Source of the DNA: Polynucleobacter yangtzensis
GTDB taxonomy: Bacteria > Pseudomonadota > Gammaproteobacteria > Burkholderiales > Burkholderiaceae
Assembly (NCBI RefSeq): GCF_001595965.1
Contig: NZ_LOJI01000035.1
Coordinates: 257,770-321,769 of the forward strand
DNA: 64,000 bases
Direction of reading: 5' to 3'
How positions within the stretch are numbered: position 1 is the stretch's first letter; each line of letters begins with the position of its first letter. The translations under genes were made by a program, and so were the position numbers. The notes under the pieces were generated by a model. That model made no database searches. It saw only the letters and a list, made by a program, of their open reading frames with translations, and was not told where the DNA came from. Of the stretch, positions 47,003-57,325 are shown one piece after another.

Positions 47003-48484
47003 TCATGAAGTAAACCAATGTTCGCGCGCTTTCATGATGAGCGTTTTCGCAGTTTCTTCGTCAATTTGTGTCGCCTCAACCAGCTCATCAACAGCCAGTT
47101 CAGCAAGGTCGTCACGGGTATGTACTTGATTTTCAGCAAGCTTCGCAATCAACTCTGTGGTCATTCCCTCTAAGGAACGCAAGTCTTGTGAAACTTCGCC
47201 AATACGCTCTTCTTTTGCCAACTCCATCGTTAACAAGGAATCACGAGCACGAGTACGCAACTCATTCACAGTGTCTTCGTCAAAAGAATCGATTTCTAAC
47301 ATTTCAGACAATGGCACGTAAGCCACTTCTTCCAATGTATTGAAGCCTTCTTCAATCAAGATATCAGCCACTTCTTGGTCTACGTCCAATTTGTCCATAA
47401 ACAATTGGCGTACAGTAGAAGCCTCTTTTTCAGTTTTCTCAGCAGACTCTTCAGGAGTCATGATGTTGATCTGCCAGCCAGTCAAATCGCTCGCCAAGCG
47501 AACGTTTTGTCCACTACGGCCAATCGCGATTGCCAAGTTCTCTTCATCAACTACTACGTCCATCGCGTGACGCTCTTCGTCAACCACGATAGAAGAAACT
47601 TGGGCTGGAGCCAAAGCACCAATCACAAACTGCGCTGGGTCTTCAGACCACAACACGATATCCACTGCTTCGCCAGCTACTTCGTTACGCACTGCGGTAA
47701 CGCGTGTGCCACGTACACCAACGCAAGTACCGATTGGGTCGATACGTTTGTCATAAGTAATAACAGCAATCTTTGCGCGGATACCAGGATCACGGGCAGC
47801 GCCTTTGATCTCTAACAAGCCCTGCTCCATCTCTGGAACTTCATTCTCAAACAACTTGATCAAGAATTCTGGGCAAGTACGTGAGAGTTCAATTTGTGGG
47901 CCACGAGCTTCACGATCCACTTTGAGGATGTAAGCACGTACGCGGTCACCAGAACGTAAGTTCTCTTTTGGAATCATTTGATCGCGGCGCAGCAACGCCT
48001 CAACACGACCAGATTCGATAATGAGGCCGTTCTTATCAGCGCGTTTTACGGTACCAGTCATGACTTTTTCGCCACGCTCAAGGTAGTCGTTCAAAATTTG
48101 TTCACGCTCAGCATCACGAATGCGTTGCAAGATCACTTGCTTAGCAGCTTGTGCGCCGATACGGCCGAAAGCTAAAGATTCGATTTGCTCTTCGATATAG
48201 TCGCCAACTTCCATGTCGGCAAGTTGTTCTTGTGCTTCAAATTGCAGAATCTCTTTATCAGGCTCTTGCAAACCGGCTTCGTTTGGAACTACCAACCAGC
48301 GACGGAAGGTTTCGTATTCACCAGTTTCGCGATCAATCGAAACGCGGATATCCACGTCTTCTGTGGCATAACGCTTCTTGGTTGCAGAGGCTAAAGCCAT
48401 CTCCAACGCCTCGAAAACGATAGCTTGATCAACGTTCTTTTCACGCGCTAGCGCGTCTGCCAACATGAGAACTTCTCGGCTCAT
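47003..48484 (-). CDS. nusA: Transcription termination/antitermination factor NusA
   Basis: RNA-polymerase-binding factor modulating pausing, termination and antitermination. The 493 residues comprise an N-terminal RNAP-binding domain, S1 (about 135-200), two KH domains (through [17 protein letters not shown]) and two acidic C-terminal repeats as in other beta- and gammaproteobacteria. It overlaps rimP by 4 bp. NusA in this operon is commonly autoregulated through the upstream leader. Confidence 0.97.
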   Translation of the reverse strand: MSREVLMLADALAREKNVDQAIVFEALEMALASATKKRYATEDVDIRVSIDRETGEYETFRRWLVVPNEAGLQEPDKEILQFEAQEQLADMEVGDYIEEQIESLAFGRIGAQAAKQVILQRIRDAEREQILNDYLERGEKVMTGTVKRADKNGLIIESGRVEALLRRDQMIPKENLRSGDRVRAYILKVDREARGPQIELSRTCPEFLIKLFENEVPEMEQGLLEIKGAARDPGIRAKIAVITYDKRIDPIGTCVGVRGTRVTAVRNEVAGEAVDIVLWSEDPAQFVIGALAPAQVSSIVVDEERHAMDVVVDEENLAIAIGRSGQNVRLASDLTGWQINIMTPEESAEKTEKEASTVRQLFMDKLDVDQEVADILIEEGFNTLEEVAYVPLSEMLEIDSFDEDTVNELRTRARDSLLTMELAKEERIGEVSQDLRSLEGMTTELIAKLAENQVHTRDDLAELAVDELVEATQIDEETAKTLIMKAREHWFTS

Positions 48485-48972
48485 GACTTTCTTCCTTTGA
48501 AATCAATAACAGGGACCAACCGAGTCTTATCGACCTCGGCTAAAGAGAACTCCAATTGAGAAGGCTGACCATCAGCACCCTCAAATACCAAACCAAACTT
48601 TGCATCCGGTGAATTCAATTCACCACTCAACAAACCTTGCAACTCACCACGAAAATTCTTGCGATTGCCAACAGCAACACGCAACTTCAAATCCACTTGC
48701 ATTCCAGCGAAGCGCTCATAATCTGCGGCACTTTTTACCGGACGATCCAATCCTGGAGATGAAATCTCTAAGCGCTCATATGGAATATTTTCAACCGGCA
48801 AGGTATAGCTCAACTGATGGCTGACCTTCTCGCAATCTAATACCGTAATCAAGCGCTCGTAATCTGGGTTTTCAATCGTGACGCGCAGCAAACCTCCGGC
48901 TTCACGCTCAATCTCAACTAGCGTGTAACCTAAGTTTTCCAGCTCTGCAGAAATAACCTGCTGATCCTTCAC
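48481..48972 (-). CDS. rimP: Ribosome maturation factor RimP
   Basis: 30S maturation factor, first gene of the rimP-nusA-infB-rbfA-truB operon. The 163 residues show [17 protein letters not shown] and [23 protein letters not shown], the family signature. Start ATG 48972 has GAAGG/GGTG-rich sequence upstream, close behind a strong terminator hairpin. The stop overlaps the nusA start by 4 bp. Confidence 0.95.
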   Translation of the reverse strand: MKDQQVISAELENLGYTLVEIEREAGGLLRVTIENPDYERLITVLDCEKVSHQLSYTLPVENIPYERLEISSPGLDRPVKSAADYERFAGMQVDLKLRVAVGNRKNFRGELQGLLSGELNSPDAKFGLVFEGADGQPSQLEFSLAEVDKTRLVPVIDFKGRKS

Positions 48973-48996
48973 GACACCCCTTCATACCAAAATGGC

Positions 48997-49022
48997 AAAA
49001 AAAAATGGGCTTCAAAGCCCAT
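48997..49022 (-). terminator. Terminator/attenuator hairpin in the rimP leader
   Basis: Minus-strand 7-bp stem ATGGGCT/AGCCCAT with a TTGA loop (extendable inward) is followed by nine T. The U-run ends only about 25 nt before the rimP ATG. Since it is in the leader and not downstream of a gene, I read it as a transcription attenuator. Confidence 0.8.
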
Positions 49023-49043
49023 ATTCTCGAAATTCAGAACAGG

Positions 49044-49073
49044 CCGACTTACGTTGATCGCAACATCAGTCGG
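49044..49073 (-). promoter_or_regulatory. Structured element in the rimP leader
   Basis: On the minus strand CCGACT pairs with AGTCGG and, after a symmetric 3-nt internal loop, GTTG pairs with CAAC over a CGAT loop. It lies 22 nt before the attenuator hairpin. It could be the sensing half of a cis-regulatory leader. Confidence 0.55.
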
Positions 49074-49081
49074 TAACCACT

Positions 49082-49103
49082 AAAAACAGCAGAATCCTGC
49101 TGT
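49082..49103 (-). terminator. Terminator after rluB
   Basis: Minus-strand stem ACAGCAG/CTGCTGT (7 bp, loop GATT) followed by TTTTA. It begins 42 bp after the rluB stop. A TATAAT-like sequence lies just upstream of it (49116-49121). Confidence 0.8.
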
Positions 49104-49145
49104 AAGACCAAAATTATAGCCTATTTGGCAGAAAACCGATACAAA

Positions 49146-50921
49146 TCAGAAGCTTTCGCCCGGATTTCGCGGTTTTCTTGGTCCTTTATTGAATGGCTTA
49201 CGTCCCTTTGGTGCACCTCTTTTGGGCCCATTTCCAGGGCTTTGAGGGTTTCCAGTCACAAATGCGGACTGTCCATGATGAACTTTGGCGCCTTTACTAC
49301 GGTTTTGGCCTTGGCCGCCGCCCTGGCCTCCACGACCACCTTGACCGCCCTGACCCGGCCTTCCGCCTTGCGTACGACCCCGGAAAGGACCGCGCCCATC
49401 ACCAGATCCACCGCCACCACCAGGTTTGCCACCCCTACCTTGATGAGTCAGGCCGTTGTGACCGCTAGCAAGGGTTAAGGCGTCACGGGAGCCCCAGTAA
49501 GAAACTGAGGTTTGCATTGGATCCGGCTGGAAATCTTCACCCATCGGGCGACGATCACGACTATTAGGATTAGGGTTACGACCCTTATCTTGTGGCTGAG
49601 GCATTTTTAACCCTGCAGACTTCATCAAGTTATAGATGCCGCCAGCTTCAATCTCTTCCCATTTGCCACGACGTAAGCGTGGAGGCAACAAGAAAATGCC
49701 ATAACGAGTTCTGATCAAGCGAGATACCGTATGACCAACCGCCTCAAACATGCGGCGCACTTCGCGATTACGACCTTCATTTAATGCAACGTGGTACCAA
49801 CGGTTTGCGCCTTCACCACCGCCCATTGCTAGGCGTAAGAATTTAGCTTGACCATCATCAAGCGTAATGCCACTCTTTAATAGCGCTGTGTTTTCTTGGC
49901 TCAAGTCCCCCAAAATGCGAACAGCGTATTCACGCTCAACACCATAACGCGGATGCATCAAACGATTCGCCAATTCACCTGAAGTAGTAAATAACAACAG
50001 TCCTTCAGTATTAAAGTCCAAACGTCCAACTGCAATCCAGCGACCTTGACGTGGCTTTGGCAAACGATCAAATACAGTTGGGCGGCCTTCTGGATCGGAT
50101 TGACTTACGATCTCGCCGGCAGGCTTGTGATACATGATCACGCGCGGCGGCTTAGTCTGAATCTTGCGATGAACTGGCTTGCCATTAATACGCACTTGAT
50201 CTGTTGGTCCAATACGTTGACCAATATGAGCTGGTAATCCGTTTACAGAAACACGTCCTTGAATAATCAAGTCTTCCATATCGCGACGTGATCCCATGCC
50301 GGCGTCAGCTAATACTTTATGCAATTTAACGGTGTCTTCGTCATCCGCGTCGTCATCTAAACCATCAAGATCTGACCACACTTCATCACGCAAACTCAAA
50401 GGCAAGTCATCTACGTTTGCAAATTGCAAACTACTCATTTCTTCTTCTGTTGGTGCATCCGGATCTTCATCTTCGCGCGAACGTTGTGCGCGTTGCGCAC
50501 GACGCTCTGCTCCAGTTTGATGAGAGATTTCACTCTCATTGACACCATCAGGATTTTTAACTTCTTCAACTTCCGGGGCATCTAAAGCTGCATCAAACTC
50601 ACCAGATACTACTGAGGCAAACAAAGCTTCGCTCTCAGCTGGGTTAGGGGCTAATTTGGCAGATTGATTGCCGCCTTCACGCGAACCATTGCCTTCACCA
50701 CCCTCGCGGCGTGGCCGGTCTTTATTAAAAGGGCGCTTTTTATTGAATGGGTATTTACTGCCACCAGCGCCTTGACGGCGCGAACGACGATCACCACGTT
50801 CTGCGCGCCCTCCACCCTCAGTCTTCTGACCATCAGCATTTGATGGTGCAGAGTCTGCATTAGATGGAGTTGCCGATGGATTTACTACCGGGGATGAATC
50901 GTTTTCGTTAGAGCTTGTCAT
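49146..50921 (-). CDS. rluB: 23S rRNA pseudouridine(2605) synthase RluB-like, with long low-complexity ends
   Basis: Isomerises U2605 (E. coli numbering) in 23S rRNA. At 591 residues it is much longer than the roughly 290 of E. coli RluB. The core (about 195-450) contains an S4 domain ([21 protein letters not shown]) and the catalytic Asp302 in [13 protein letters not shown]. An acidic/basic N-terminal extension of about 190 residues and a Gly/Arg/Gln-rich C-terminal tail of about 90 residues flank it. The tails are likely disordered and RNA-binding. It follows scpB by 6 bp. Confidence 0.9.
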   Translation of the reverse strand: MTSSNENDSSPVVNPSATPSNADSAPSNADGQKTEGGGRAERGDRRSRRQGAGGSKYPFNKKRPFNKDRPRREGGEGNGSREGGNQSAKLAPNPAESEALFASVVSGEFDAALDAPEVEEVKNPDGVNESEISHQTGAERRAQRAQRSREDEDPDAPTEEEMSSLQFANVDDLPLSLRDEVWSDLDGLDDDADDEDTVKLHKVLADAGMGSRRDMEDLIIQGRVSVNGLPAHIGQRIGPTDQVRINGKPVHRKIQTKPPRVIMYHKPAGEIVSQSDPEGRPTVFDRLPKPRQGRWIAVGRLDFNTEGLLLFTTSGELANRLMHPRYGVEREYAVRILGDLSQENTALLKSGITLDDGQAKFLRLAMGGGEGANRWYHVALNEGRNREVRRMFEAVGHTVSRLIRTRYGIFLLPPRLRRGKWEEIEAGGIYNLMKSAGLKMPQPQDKGRNPNPNSRDRRPMGEDFQPDPMQTSVSYWGSRDALTLASGHNGLTHQGRGGKPGGGGGSGDGRGPFRGRTQGGRPGQGGQGGRGGQGGGQGQNRSKGAKVHHGQSAFVTGNPQSPGNGPKRGAPKGRKPFNKGPRKPRNPGESF

Positions 50922-50927
50922 TAATAA

Positions 50928-51680
50928 TTATTTTGTTTCGTCTGGTTTGTCTTCAGACTCAGGGGTAACTTCTTCTGTAAGTTCTTCGGTCTCTTCAATC
51001 ACTGTTTCTTCTACTGTGATTTCAGTTACTTCTAAAGCCTCTACTTCAATTGCTTGTTCTTCGCCATCAATGATGACTGTTTCTACGGTTGCAGACGGAT
51101 CAAATTCCATCACTGCTTGACCTAATTGTTCTGCAGCCGCCATTGGCGCAGCGTCTTCTAAAACTGGCAGGCTTTGTAAATTGGTCAGACTGAGATCATC
51201 TAAAAATTGTTTAGTGGTTGCATATAAACCAGGGCGGCCAACTGTTTCTTTATGGCCAATCACTTCAACCCAACCGCGGTCTTCCAACTGCTTCATCACA
51301 TTACTACTAACTGCTACACCGCGAATCTCTTCAATCTCACCACGAGTCACTGGCTGGCGATAAGCAATGATGGCCAAGGTCTCCATGACTGCACGTGAAT
51401 ACTTAGGCGGCTTCTCAGGTGTAAGGCGATCGAGGTACTCACGCATGGACAGACGGCTCTGAAAGCGCCAACCTGTTGCGATATGAACCAATTCCATACC
51501 CTTGTCGTCCCAAGCGCGTTGCAGCTCGACCAATGCTTCATCGATATCTGCCGTAGTGATGTCTTCAACAAACAGGCGAGACAAATCAGCAACGGTGAGT
51601 GGCTCCTGTGCGCACAGGAGGGCTGTTTCAATTACGCGCTTATTGTGATCGTCCATAAAAGTCGGGCTACCAGGAATCAT
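50928..51680 (-). CDS. scpB: Segregation and condensation protein ScpB
   Basis: Winged-helix subunit of the SMC-ScpAB chromosome condensin. The 250 residues comprise the two winged-helix domains (about 10-170, including [29 protein letters not shown]) and a strongly acidic, Glu/Thr-rich tail of about 70 residues. Start is ATG 51680 or 51656 (MDDHNKRV); neither has a convincing Shine-Dalgarno. scpA is not adjacent. Pairing of scpB with rluB is common in proteobacteria. Confidence 0.93.
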   Translation of the reverse strand: MIPGSPTFMDDHNKRVIETALLCAQEPLTVADLSRLFVEDITTADIDEALVELQRAWDDKGMELVHIATGWRFQSRLSMREYLDRLTPEKPPKYSRAVMETLAIIAYRQPVTRGEIEEIRGVAVSSNVMKQLEDRGWVEVIGHKETVGRPGLYATTKQFLDDLSLTNLQSLPVLEDAAPMAAAEQLGQAVMEFDPSATVETVIIDGEEQAIEVEALEVTEITVEETVIEETEELTEEVTPESEDKPDETK

Positions 51681-51897
51681 CCTGACTAGGCTTTAAAAAT
51701 GTATTTAGTAATGGGTTTTGGTGTTCTCTAGCGACTACGGACAATCCATCTCATCAGTTCTTATTGGAATATGCCCGCGCTGAAACGAAGTCCTTTTCGT
51801 TCACCTTGCACCTATTATAAGGTAGGCTCAATACAATAGCCACATGCATAAGAAATATACCAAACCCCTTTTTCTGACATCTGGAGCCCCTGCCTAT

Positions 51898-52767
51898 ATG
51901 GAGCGTCGCAAGTTCCTGAACCTTGGAATTGGTGTGGGCACCATTCTTGGGGGCGCGGGCTTGAGCTCCTGCAGTCTTATGAGCAGCAAAAAACCGGTTG
52001 TTGGCTTGGTTTTGGGAGCTGGTGCAGCCCGAGGCTTCGCTCATGTAGGTGTTATTAAAGCTTTAGAAGCCCAAGGCATTAGGCCCGATATTGTTGTTGG
52101 CAGCAGCGCTGGTAGCGTGATTGCCACCCTATTAGCCTCAGGAGCCAGCGGCAATGAACTCAATCGCTTGGCCCTCAACCTAGATGAGGCCACCATTGCT
52201 GACTGGGGACTCCCTTTTGCAGGCCGTTTTGGGGGACTCATTAAAGGGGATGCCCTGCAAAACATGGTGAACCGAGAGGTGCAAAACAAATCTATTGAAC
52301 AAATGCGCATACCCCTGGGCATTGTTGCTACGGAATTACAGTCAGGCAAAGGTGTTTTATTTAGAACGGGCAACACCGGCTTAGCAGTGCGGGCCTCTTG
52401 CAGCGTACCAGGCGTTTTTCAGCCAGCAGTGATTAGCGGCAAAGAATATGTAGATGGTGGCTTAGTGGCACCGGTACCTGTTAGCTATGCAAGACAAATG
52501 GGGGCAACTTTAGTAATTGCGGTCAATATATCTTCTGAGCCGGTTCATCAAGATGCCAGCGGAACTCTTGGCGTCTTACAGCAAACCATTTCCATCATGC
52601 AGCGAAGTATCAATCAGTACGAATTAAAAAGTGCTGACATTGTGATTCAACCGCAATTAAAACAAATGGGTGGCGGGGATTTCAAATCCAGAAACGCAGC
52701 TATTCTTGCAGGCGAAGCTGCAGCACAAGAACAAATGGCGCTCATTAAGGAAAAGCTGAAAGGCTAG
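51898..52767 (+). CDS. Patatin-like phospholipase, Tat/lipoprotein exported
   Basis: Serine lipid hydrolase of the RssA/patatin group. I take ATG 51898 (MERRKFLNLG, 289 aa), because it starts with a twin-arginine motif and a lipobox LSSC (Cys25); an earlier ATG at 51844 would add 18 residues ahead of the signal. Catalytic elements are the oxyanion loop LGAGAARGFAHVG, nucleophile Ser70 in GSSAG and the Asp of VDGG. It is a single plus-strand gene. Predicted as a membrane-attached periplasmic enzyme. Confidence 0.88.
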   Translation: MERRKFLNLGIGVGTILGGAGLSSCSLMSSKKPVVGLVLGAGAARGFAHVGVIKALEAQGIRPDIVVGSSAGSVIATLLASGASGNELNRLALNLDEATIADWGLPFAGRFGGLIKGDALQNMVNREVQNKSIEQMRIPLGIVATELQSGKGVLFRTGNTGLAVRASCSVPGVFQPAVISGKEYVDGGLVAPVPVSYARQMGATLVIAVNISSEPVHQDASGTLGVLQQTISIMQRSINQYELKSADIVIQPQLKQMGGGDFKSRNAAILAGEAAAQEQMALIKEKLKG

Positions 52768-52796
52768 TATTTATAAGGCTTATCAGCCCTATTGTC

Positions 52797-53444
52797 TTAG
52801 AGATTGCGTGACTTACGCTTAAGATTTTTGACTTCGTTGAGAAGTTCTTGACGCTCTGAGTCATTGAGGTTGTCGCTACCATCTAAACGGCGCGCGCCAT
52901 CAAAACGTTTATCCCAGTAGAGACTACCGAGATCATCGACTCTGACATTCGTACCTTTGGAAGGTGAATGAATAAACTTGTTATCGCCCACGTAAATACC
53001 AACATGAGAAAAAGTTAAACGCATGGTGTTGAAGAATACGAGGTCACCTGGCTGCAACTCTTCACGAGTAATGGGTTTGCCAACACGACTCATCTGAGTA
53101 GATTTGCGTGGCAATAAAAATCCAAGTTTGTCTTTGAAGACATAACCAACAAAACTACTGCCGTCTAATCCAGACTGTGGCAGTTCTGTATCCCAGCGAT
53201 AACGCACGCCAATCACTTCCATCGCGCGGTTGATTAACTCTTCTGATTTACCTGTAACGGTATCTGCCAATCGATCAGAAACGCGGGCAATGTAAGAGCG
53301 CCCTGCTTGGAACATGCTTTCTTTAGGCACAGCTGCATCTGCGCTTGGCTCGACCACAGGGTCTGCCGCATAAGCGGATACGCAAATGAATGCACCCAGA
53401 CCAAAGCCTAGGAGTTTAGAAAGCATTGTTTTTTTCAATGACAT
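52797..53444 (-). CDS. NlpC/P60-fold protein lacking the catalytic cysteine
   Basis: The 215-residue periplasmic protein has a signal peptide (about 1-26) and a C40-type NlpC/P60 domain (about 68-190). In active enzymes the Cys sits in a D-C-S-G motif; here the segment reads SGLDGSSFVGYVF, with Gly95 in the Cys position. I confirmed the GGC codon. The histidine in FSHVGIYVGDNKFIHSP (147) and a third polar residue (159) remain. It may be a non-catalytic peptidoglycan-binding protein. Upstream is yejF, which imports cell-wall-like peptides in related systems. The C-terminus ends in a basic coil. Confidence 0.82.
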   Translation of the reverse strand: MSLKKTMLSKLLGFGLGAFICVSAYAADPVVEPSADAAVPKESMFQAGRSYIARVSDRLADTVTGKSEELINRAMEVIGVRYRWDTELPQSGLDGSSFVGYVFKDKLGFLLPRKSTQMSRVGKPITREELQPGDLVFFNTMRLTFSHVGIYVGDNKFIHSPSKGTNVRVDDLGSLYWDKRFDGARRLDGSDNLNDSERQELLNEVKNLKRKSRNL

Positions 53445-53592
53445 CTGTTCAGTTTAACAAAGAACCCATAATTTACCAAGTCTTCAATTTAGACCTAAGT
53501 CCTTGTTTATAAAGATAAATTTTTACTAAATAGGGGCAAATGCACTAAATTAGCCCATTTAGCAGGGATTTAGTCCTCTCCTCCAAACCTGC

Positions 53593-55230
53593 CTAAGTAA
53601 GCTCTGCTGCTGCAAAAAGCTCTTTGGTATAGGTTTGGCGGGGATGCTTTATGAGGGTTTCGGTATCACCGAACTCCACTACTTTGCCACCCTTGAGAAC
53701 CATGACCTCGTGTGACATTGCCCTAATCACAGCCAAATCATGACTAATCATCAGATAGGCTAAGTTGTACTTTTTCTGCAGCTCGGTCAATAAGGCGAGC
53801 ACCTGTTTCTGAATAGAAACATCTAACGCGGAAGTAGGCTCATCCAGAACCAAAATTTGAGGGCGCAGGATGAGCGCTCGTGCAATCGCAATACGTTGTC
53901 GCTGACCACCAGAGAATTCATGGGGATAACGTAAAAGCGCCGAACGATCCAGACCAACCTCTTTGAGCATATCGACCACACGAGTTTCTCGTTCTGCTGT
54001 CGACAGCCGTGGAAAATGCACATCCAAACCCTCTGAAACGATTTGCAATACATTCATGCGCGGTGATAGCGATCCAAATGGATCCTGGAAGATCACTTGT
54101 AAGCTCGAGCGAAGCGCCCTTCTCTCCACAGGTTTTAGTTTCTGCCAATCATTGCCAAGCACATCAACATCACCAGATACCTCTGCAGCGGAATCACCCA
54201 ATAAACCCAAGACCGCCATACCTAAAGTTGTTTTGCCGGAGCCAGACTCGCCAATTACACCAATGGTTTGACCTTGCTTTAGCGAGAAGCTGACTTTTTT
54301 CAGAACTTTATGTGGCGGTGCTTTTTTAAACCAAGACGCTGACTCAGAGCTTGGGTAGGCTACTGATAGCTCTTCTGTTTTTAGCAGCACTGGAGCCAAT
54401 GGCATCAGCGGTGCTAAGTCACGCACAGGCTCACTGTTTACCAAAGCGCGAGTGTATGGATCTTCGGGATGTTCAAACACTTGCTTCGTTGATCCAGACT
54501 CCATCAGATTGCCTTGGTTCAGGACAGCCACACGCTGCGCAAAGTGTTTTACTAAATTGAGGTCATGGGTAATCAATAAAATTCCCATGCCGCCATCATC
54601 TTTAGATTCCTCTTGTAGCTCTTTGAGTAGATCCAAAATCTGCAAACGCAAACTCACATCCAATGCTGTTGTAGGCTCGTCTGCAATGAGAAGGCGTGGC
54701 TTGCATGCCAAAGCCATGGCAATCATGGCGCGCTGTCGCTGACCGCCAGAGAGTTGATGTGGATAGGAATGAAAACGGCGCTCAGACTCAGGAATGCCTG
54801 TCTTGCGCAGTAAATCAACCGCCGCATCCATCGCATCTGCTTTAGAGATCAATGGCTGATAAATCTGCACTGCTTCAATAATTTGATTGCCTACGGTAAA
54901 CAGTGGGTTCAAAGCCGTCATTGGCTCCTGAAACACCATGGCAATTTCGCGGCCACGAATCTCCCGAATGTCTTGAATGGACATGGAAAGTAAATCGACT
55001 TCGCCCTTCCCGTCATTTCCATTCCAGAGAATCTTTCCAGAAACTTTCGCGCCCTCTGGCTCAAGTCTCAAAGGCGCCAGCGCAGTCAGGGTCTTACCAG
55101 AACCAGACTCACCGACAAGGGCAACACGCTCACCTATACCGATTTCTAAATCAAGATGATTGACGGCAAACTTTTCGCGACGACCTGTTCCAAAAGAAAT
55201 ACACAGATCTTCATAGCGCAGCAAACTCAT
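53593..55230 (-). CDS. yejF: Peptide ABC transporter, dual ATPase YejF
   Basis: Fused double ATPase of the oligopeptide/microcin-C-type importer. The 545 residues contain two complete ABC modules, each with Walker A (GESGSGKT at about 37 and 330), signature (LSGGQRQR; FSGGQRQR) and Walker B (LLIADEPTTALD; ILVLDEPTSALD). It overlaps yejE by 4 bp. The pattern yejA-yejB-yejE-yejF matches the E. coli order. Confidence 0.95.
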   Translation of the reverse strand: MSLLRYEDLCISFGTGRREKFAVNHLDLEIGIGERVALVGESGSGKTLTALAPLRLEPEGAKVSGKILWNGNDGKGEVDLLSMSIQDIREIRGREIAMVFQEPMTALNPLFTVGNQIIEAVQIYQPLISKADAMDAAVDLLRKTGIPESERRFHSYPHQLSGGQRQRAMIAMALACKPRLLIADEPTTALDVSLRLQILDLLKELQEESKDDGGMGILLITHDLNLVKHFAQRVAVLNQGNLMESGSTKQVFEHPEDPYTRALVNSEPVRDLAPLMPLAPVLLKTEELSVAYPSSESASWFKKAPPHKVLKKVSFSLKQGQTIGVIGESGSGKTTLGMAVLGLLGDSAAEVSGDVDVLGNDWQKLKPVERRALRSSLQVIFQDPFGSLSPRMNVLQIVSEGLDVHFPRLSTAERETRVVDMLKEVGLDRSALLRYPHEFSGGQRQRIAIARALILRPQILVLDEPTSALDVSIQKQVLALLTELQKKYNLAYLMISHDLAVIRAMSHEVMVLKGGKVVEFGDTETLIKHPRQTYTKELFAAAELT

Positions 55231-56252
55231 GAGCGACCTCCACTCATCAAGCCTGCTTTACGAGAATCAAATGCGTTACGTAATGCCTCGCCCATAAAGG
55301 TCAATAGCAGCAAGGTTGCTACCAAGACCACAAAGGTGGATAAGGAGATCCACCAAGCGTCGAGATTGCTCTTGCCTTGAGATAACAACTCACCCAAGCT
55401 TGGCGTACCTGGCGGCACTCCCAAGCCTAAGAAATCTAAACTCGTTAGAGAGAGGATGGCCGCACTCATGCGGAACGGTAAAAAGGTGATTACCGGCGTC
55501 AAGCTATTGGGCAAAATATGGCGCCACATGATTTGTACATTTGTTAAACCCAAGGCTCGAGCTGCACGCACATACTCCAGAGCGCGGTTGCGGAAGAATT
55601 CCGCTCTCACGTAATCTGATAAGCCCATCCAACCAAAGGCAGCCAGCAAAATGATGAGCAAGGAAACGCTGGGGTTAAAGATCGAAGCAAAAATAATGAG
55701 CAAGTACAACTCTGGCATAGCCGACCAAATCTCAATCAGTCGCTGAGAAATCAAATCAAACTTACCACCAAAGAACCCCATCAAGGATCCAGTGATGATG
55801 CCCACAGTGACACCAACAATCGTGAGCGCTAAACCAAAAAGTATCGATAGGCGAAAGCCATAGATGAGTCGCGCCAAAACATCGCGCCCGCGATCATCCG
55901 TACCGAGCCAGTTTTCCCAAGAAGGAGGCGCTGGGTTAGGCACTTTAGAGAAATAGTTGAGCGTCTCGTAGCTGTAATGAATCGGTGGGTAAATTGCCCA
56001 GTTACCGTTGCTCGTGATGTTGTGACGAATGTCTGGATCCAAGAAATCAGTCGGCGTGGCGAAGTCTCCACCAAACACGGTTTCTGGTTGGCTTTTTACG
56101 ATTGGAAAATAGAAATGCCCCTCGTAACGAACTACCAAAGGCTTGTCGTTGGCAATCAACTCGGCGCACATCGATAAACCGAAGAGCACCATAAAGATCC
56201 ACAGGCTGGCATAGCCCATGCGGCTATTTTTAAAACGTTGCCAACGATTCAT
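55227..56252 (-). CDS. yejE: Peptide ABC transporter permease YejE
   Basis: Second inner-membrane permease of the Yej importer. I choose ATG 56252 (MNRWQRFKNSRMGY, 341 aa); an in-frame reading from 56303 would add residues within yejB. It has an N-terminal membrane segment, a large periplasmic loop (VRYEGHFYFPIVKSQPETVFGGDF, characteristic for YejE) and the conserved cytosolic loop ARALGLTNVQIMWRHILPNSL. It overlaps yejB by 4 bp and yejF by 4 bp. Confidence 0.94.
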   Translation of the reverse strand: MNRWQRFKNSRMGYASLWIFMVLFGLSMCAELIANDKPLVVRYEGHFYFPIVKSQPETVFGGDFATPTDFLDPDIRHNITSNGNWAIYPPIHYSYETLNYFSKVPNPAPPSWENWLGTDDRGRDVLARLIYGFRLSILFGLALTIVGVTVGIITGSLMGFFGGKFDLISQRLIEIWSAMPELYLLIIFASIFNPSVSLLIILLAAFGWMGLSDYVRAEFFRNRALEYVRAARALGLTNVQIMWRHILPNSLTPVITFLPFRMSAAILSLTSLDFLGLGVPPGTPSLGELLSQGKSNLDAWWISLSTFVVLVATLLLLTFMGEALRNAFDSRKAGLMSGGRS

Positions 56253-57325
56253 GAACCCCCTCCCGCACCAAACTGAATGCGTGGGTCTATGTAGACATAA
56301 CAAAGATCAGAAATTAACTTCGTAAATAAACCAATTAAGGTGAATAAGTAGAGAGTGCCAAATACGACTGGATAGTCACGGCGCATCACTGACTCGTACG
56401 AAAGCAAGCCAAGCCCATCTAAGGAGAACAAGGTCTCTATCAATAAGGAGCCCGTAAAGAATGCACCAATAAACGCTGCAGGGAAACCCGTTACCAGTGG
56501 CAAGAGAGCATTGCGGAAGACATGCTTCCAAAGAACTTGCTTTTCTGTAAGACCCTTTGCGCGTGCAGTCAGGACGTATTGCTTACGAATTTCTTCTAGG
56601 AATGAATTCTTGGTCAACATAGTCACTACTGCAAAGCTTCCCAGAACAGATGCAGTAATTGGCAATACCAAATGCCACAAGTAATCCATGACCTTACCAA
56701 TGAGGCTCAGATCACTCCAGTTATCAGAAGTTAAACCTCTTAACGGGAAGATCTGTAAGAAACTCCCTCCACCAAAGACTACTAGCAATAGGACGCCCAA
56801 CACAAATCCCGGAATCGCATAACCCACAAGGATCATGCTGCTAGTGATAGCGTCAAAGCGTGAGCCGTCTCGTACCGCTTTAGCAATACCCAAAGGAATA
56901 GAAACTAAATAGGTAATAAAGAAAGTCCATAAACCGATGCTGATTGATACCGGTAATTTTGAAACCACTAAACGCCAAACGCTTTCGTGCTGGTAATAAC
57001 TTTGACCTAAATCGAATCTAGCAAAGCGACCCAACATCATGAAATAACGCTCAAGAGGTGGCTTATCAAAACCATATAAGGCCTTCACCTCTTCTAGACG
57101 CTGTGCATCAACACCTTGACGACCACGATAGGTTGCACCAGAGCCCGATGACTCTGAGCCGCCTGTGGCTGCACTACCTTTACCCTTTAACTCCAACACC
57201 ATTTGCTCAACTGGACCACCTGGAACAAATTGCACTACGGCAAAGGTAAGTGTTAACACACCCAAGATTGTTGGGATCATCAAGAGCAAACGCTTGAAGA
57301 TGTAGGCGCGCATTTGACCCTGCAT
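56249..57325 (-). CDS. yejB: Peptide ABC transporter permease YejB
   Basis: First inner-membrane permease of the Yej importer. 358 residues with six membrane segments and the long periplasmic insert (GSAATGGSESSGSGATYRG) typical of YejB. The permease loop is TARAKGLTEKQVLWKHVFRNALLP. Start could be ATG 57325 (MQGQMRAYI) or 57313 (MRAYIFKR). The first overlaps the yejA stop by one base. Confidence 0.93.
   Translation of the reverse strand: MQGQMRAYIFKRLLLMIPTILGVLTLTFAVVQFVPGGPVEQMVLELKGKGSAATGGSESSGSGATYRGRQGVDAQRLEEVKALYGFDKPPLERYFMMLGRFARFDLGQSYYQHESVWRLVVSKLPVSISIGLWTFFITYLVSIPLGIAKAVRDGSRFDAITSSMILVGYAIPGFVLGVLLLVVFGGGSFLQIFPLRGLTSDNWSDLSLIGKVMDYLWHLVLPITASVLGSFAVVTMLTKNSFLEEIRKQYVLTARAKGLTEKQVLWKHVFRNALLPLVTGFPAAFIGAFFTGSLLIETLFSLDGLGLLSYESVMRRDYPVVFGTLYLFTLIGLFTKLISDLCYVYIDPRIQFGAGGGS

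Noticed and set aside
49116..49121. TATAAT on the minus strand upstream of the rimP leader
   Set aside because: No convincing -35 element at 16-18 bp, and the rluB terminator lies directly downstream; it may be a promoter but I cannot support it as a separate feature.
53541..53551. A TGCACTAAATT sequence, 10 of 11 bases like the repeat unit at 17 and 33.5 kb
   Set aside because: Only one unit, in AT-rich sequence, with no adjacent second unit or flanking similarity; probably chance.
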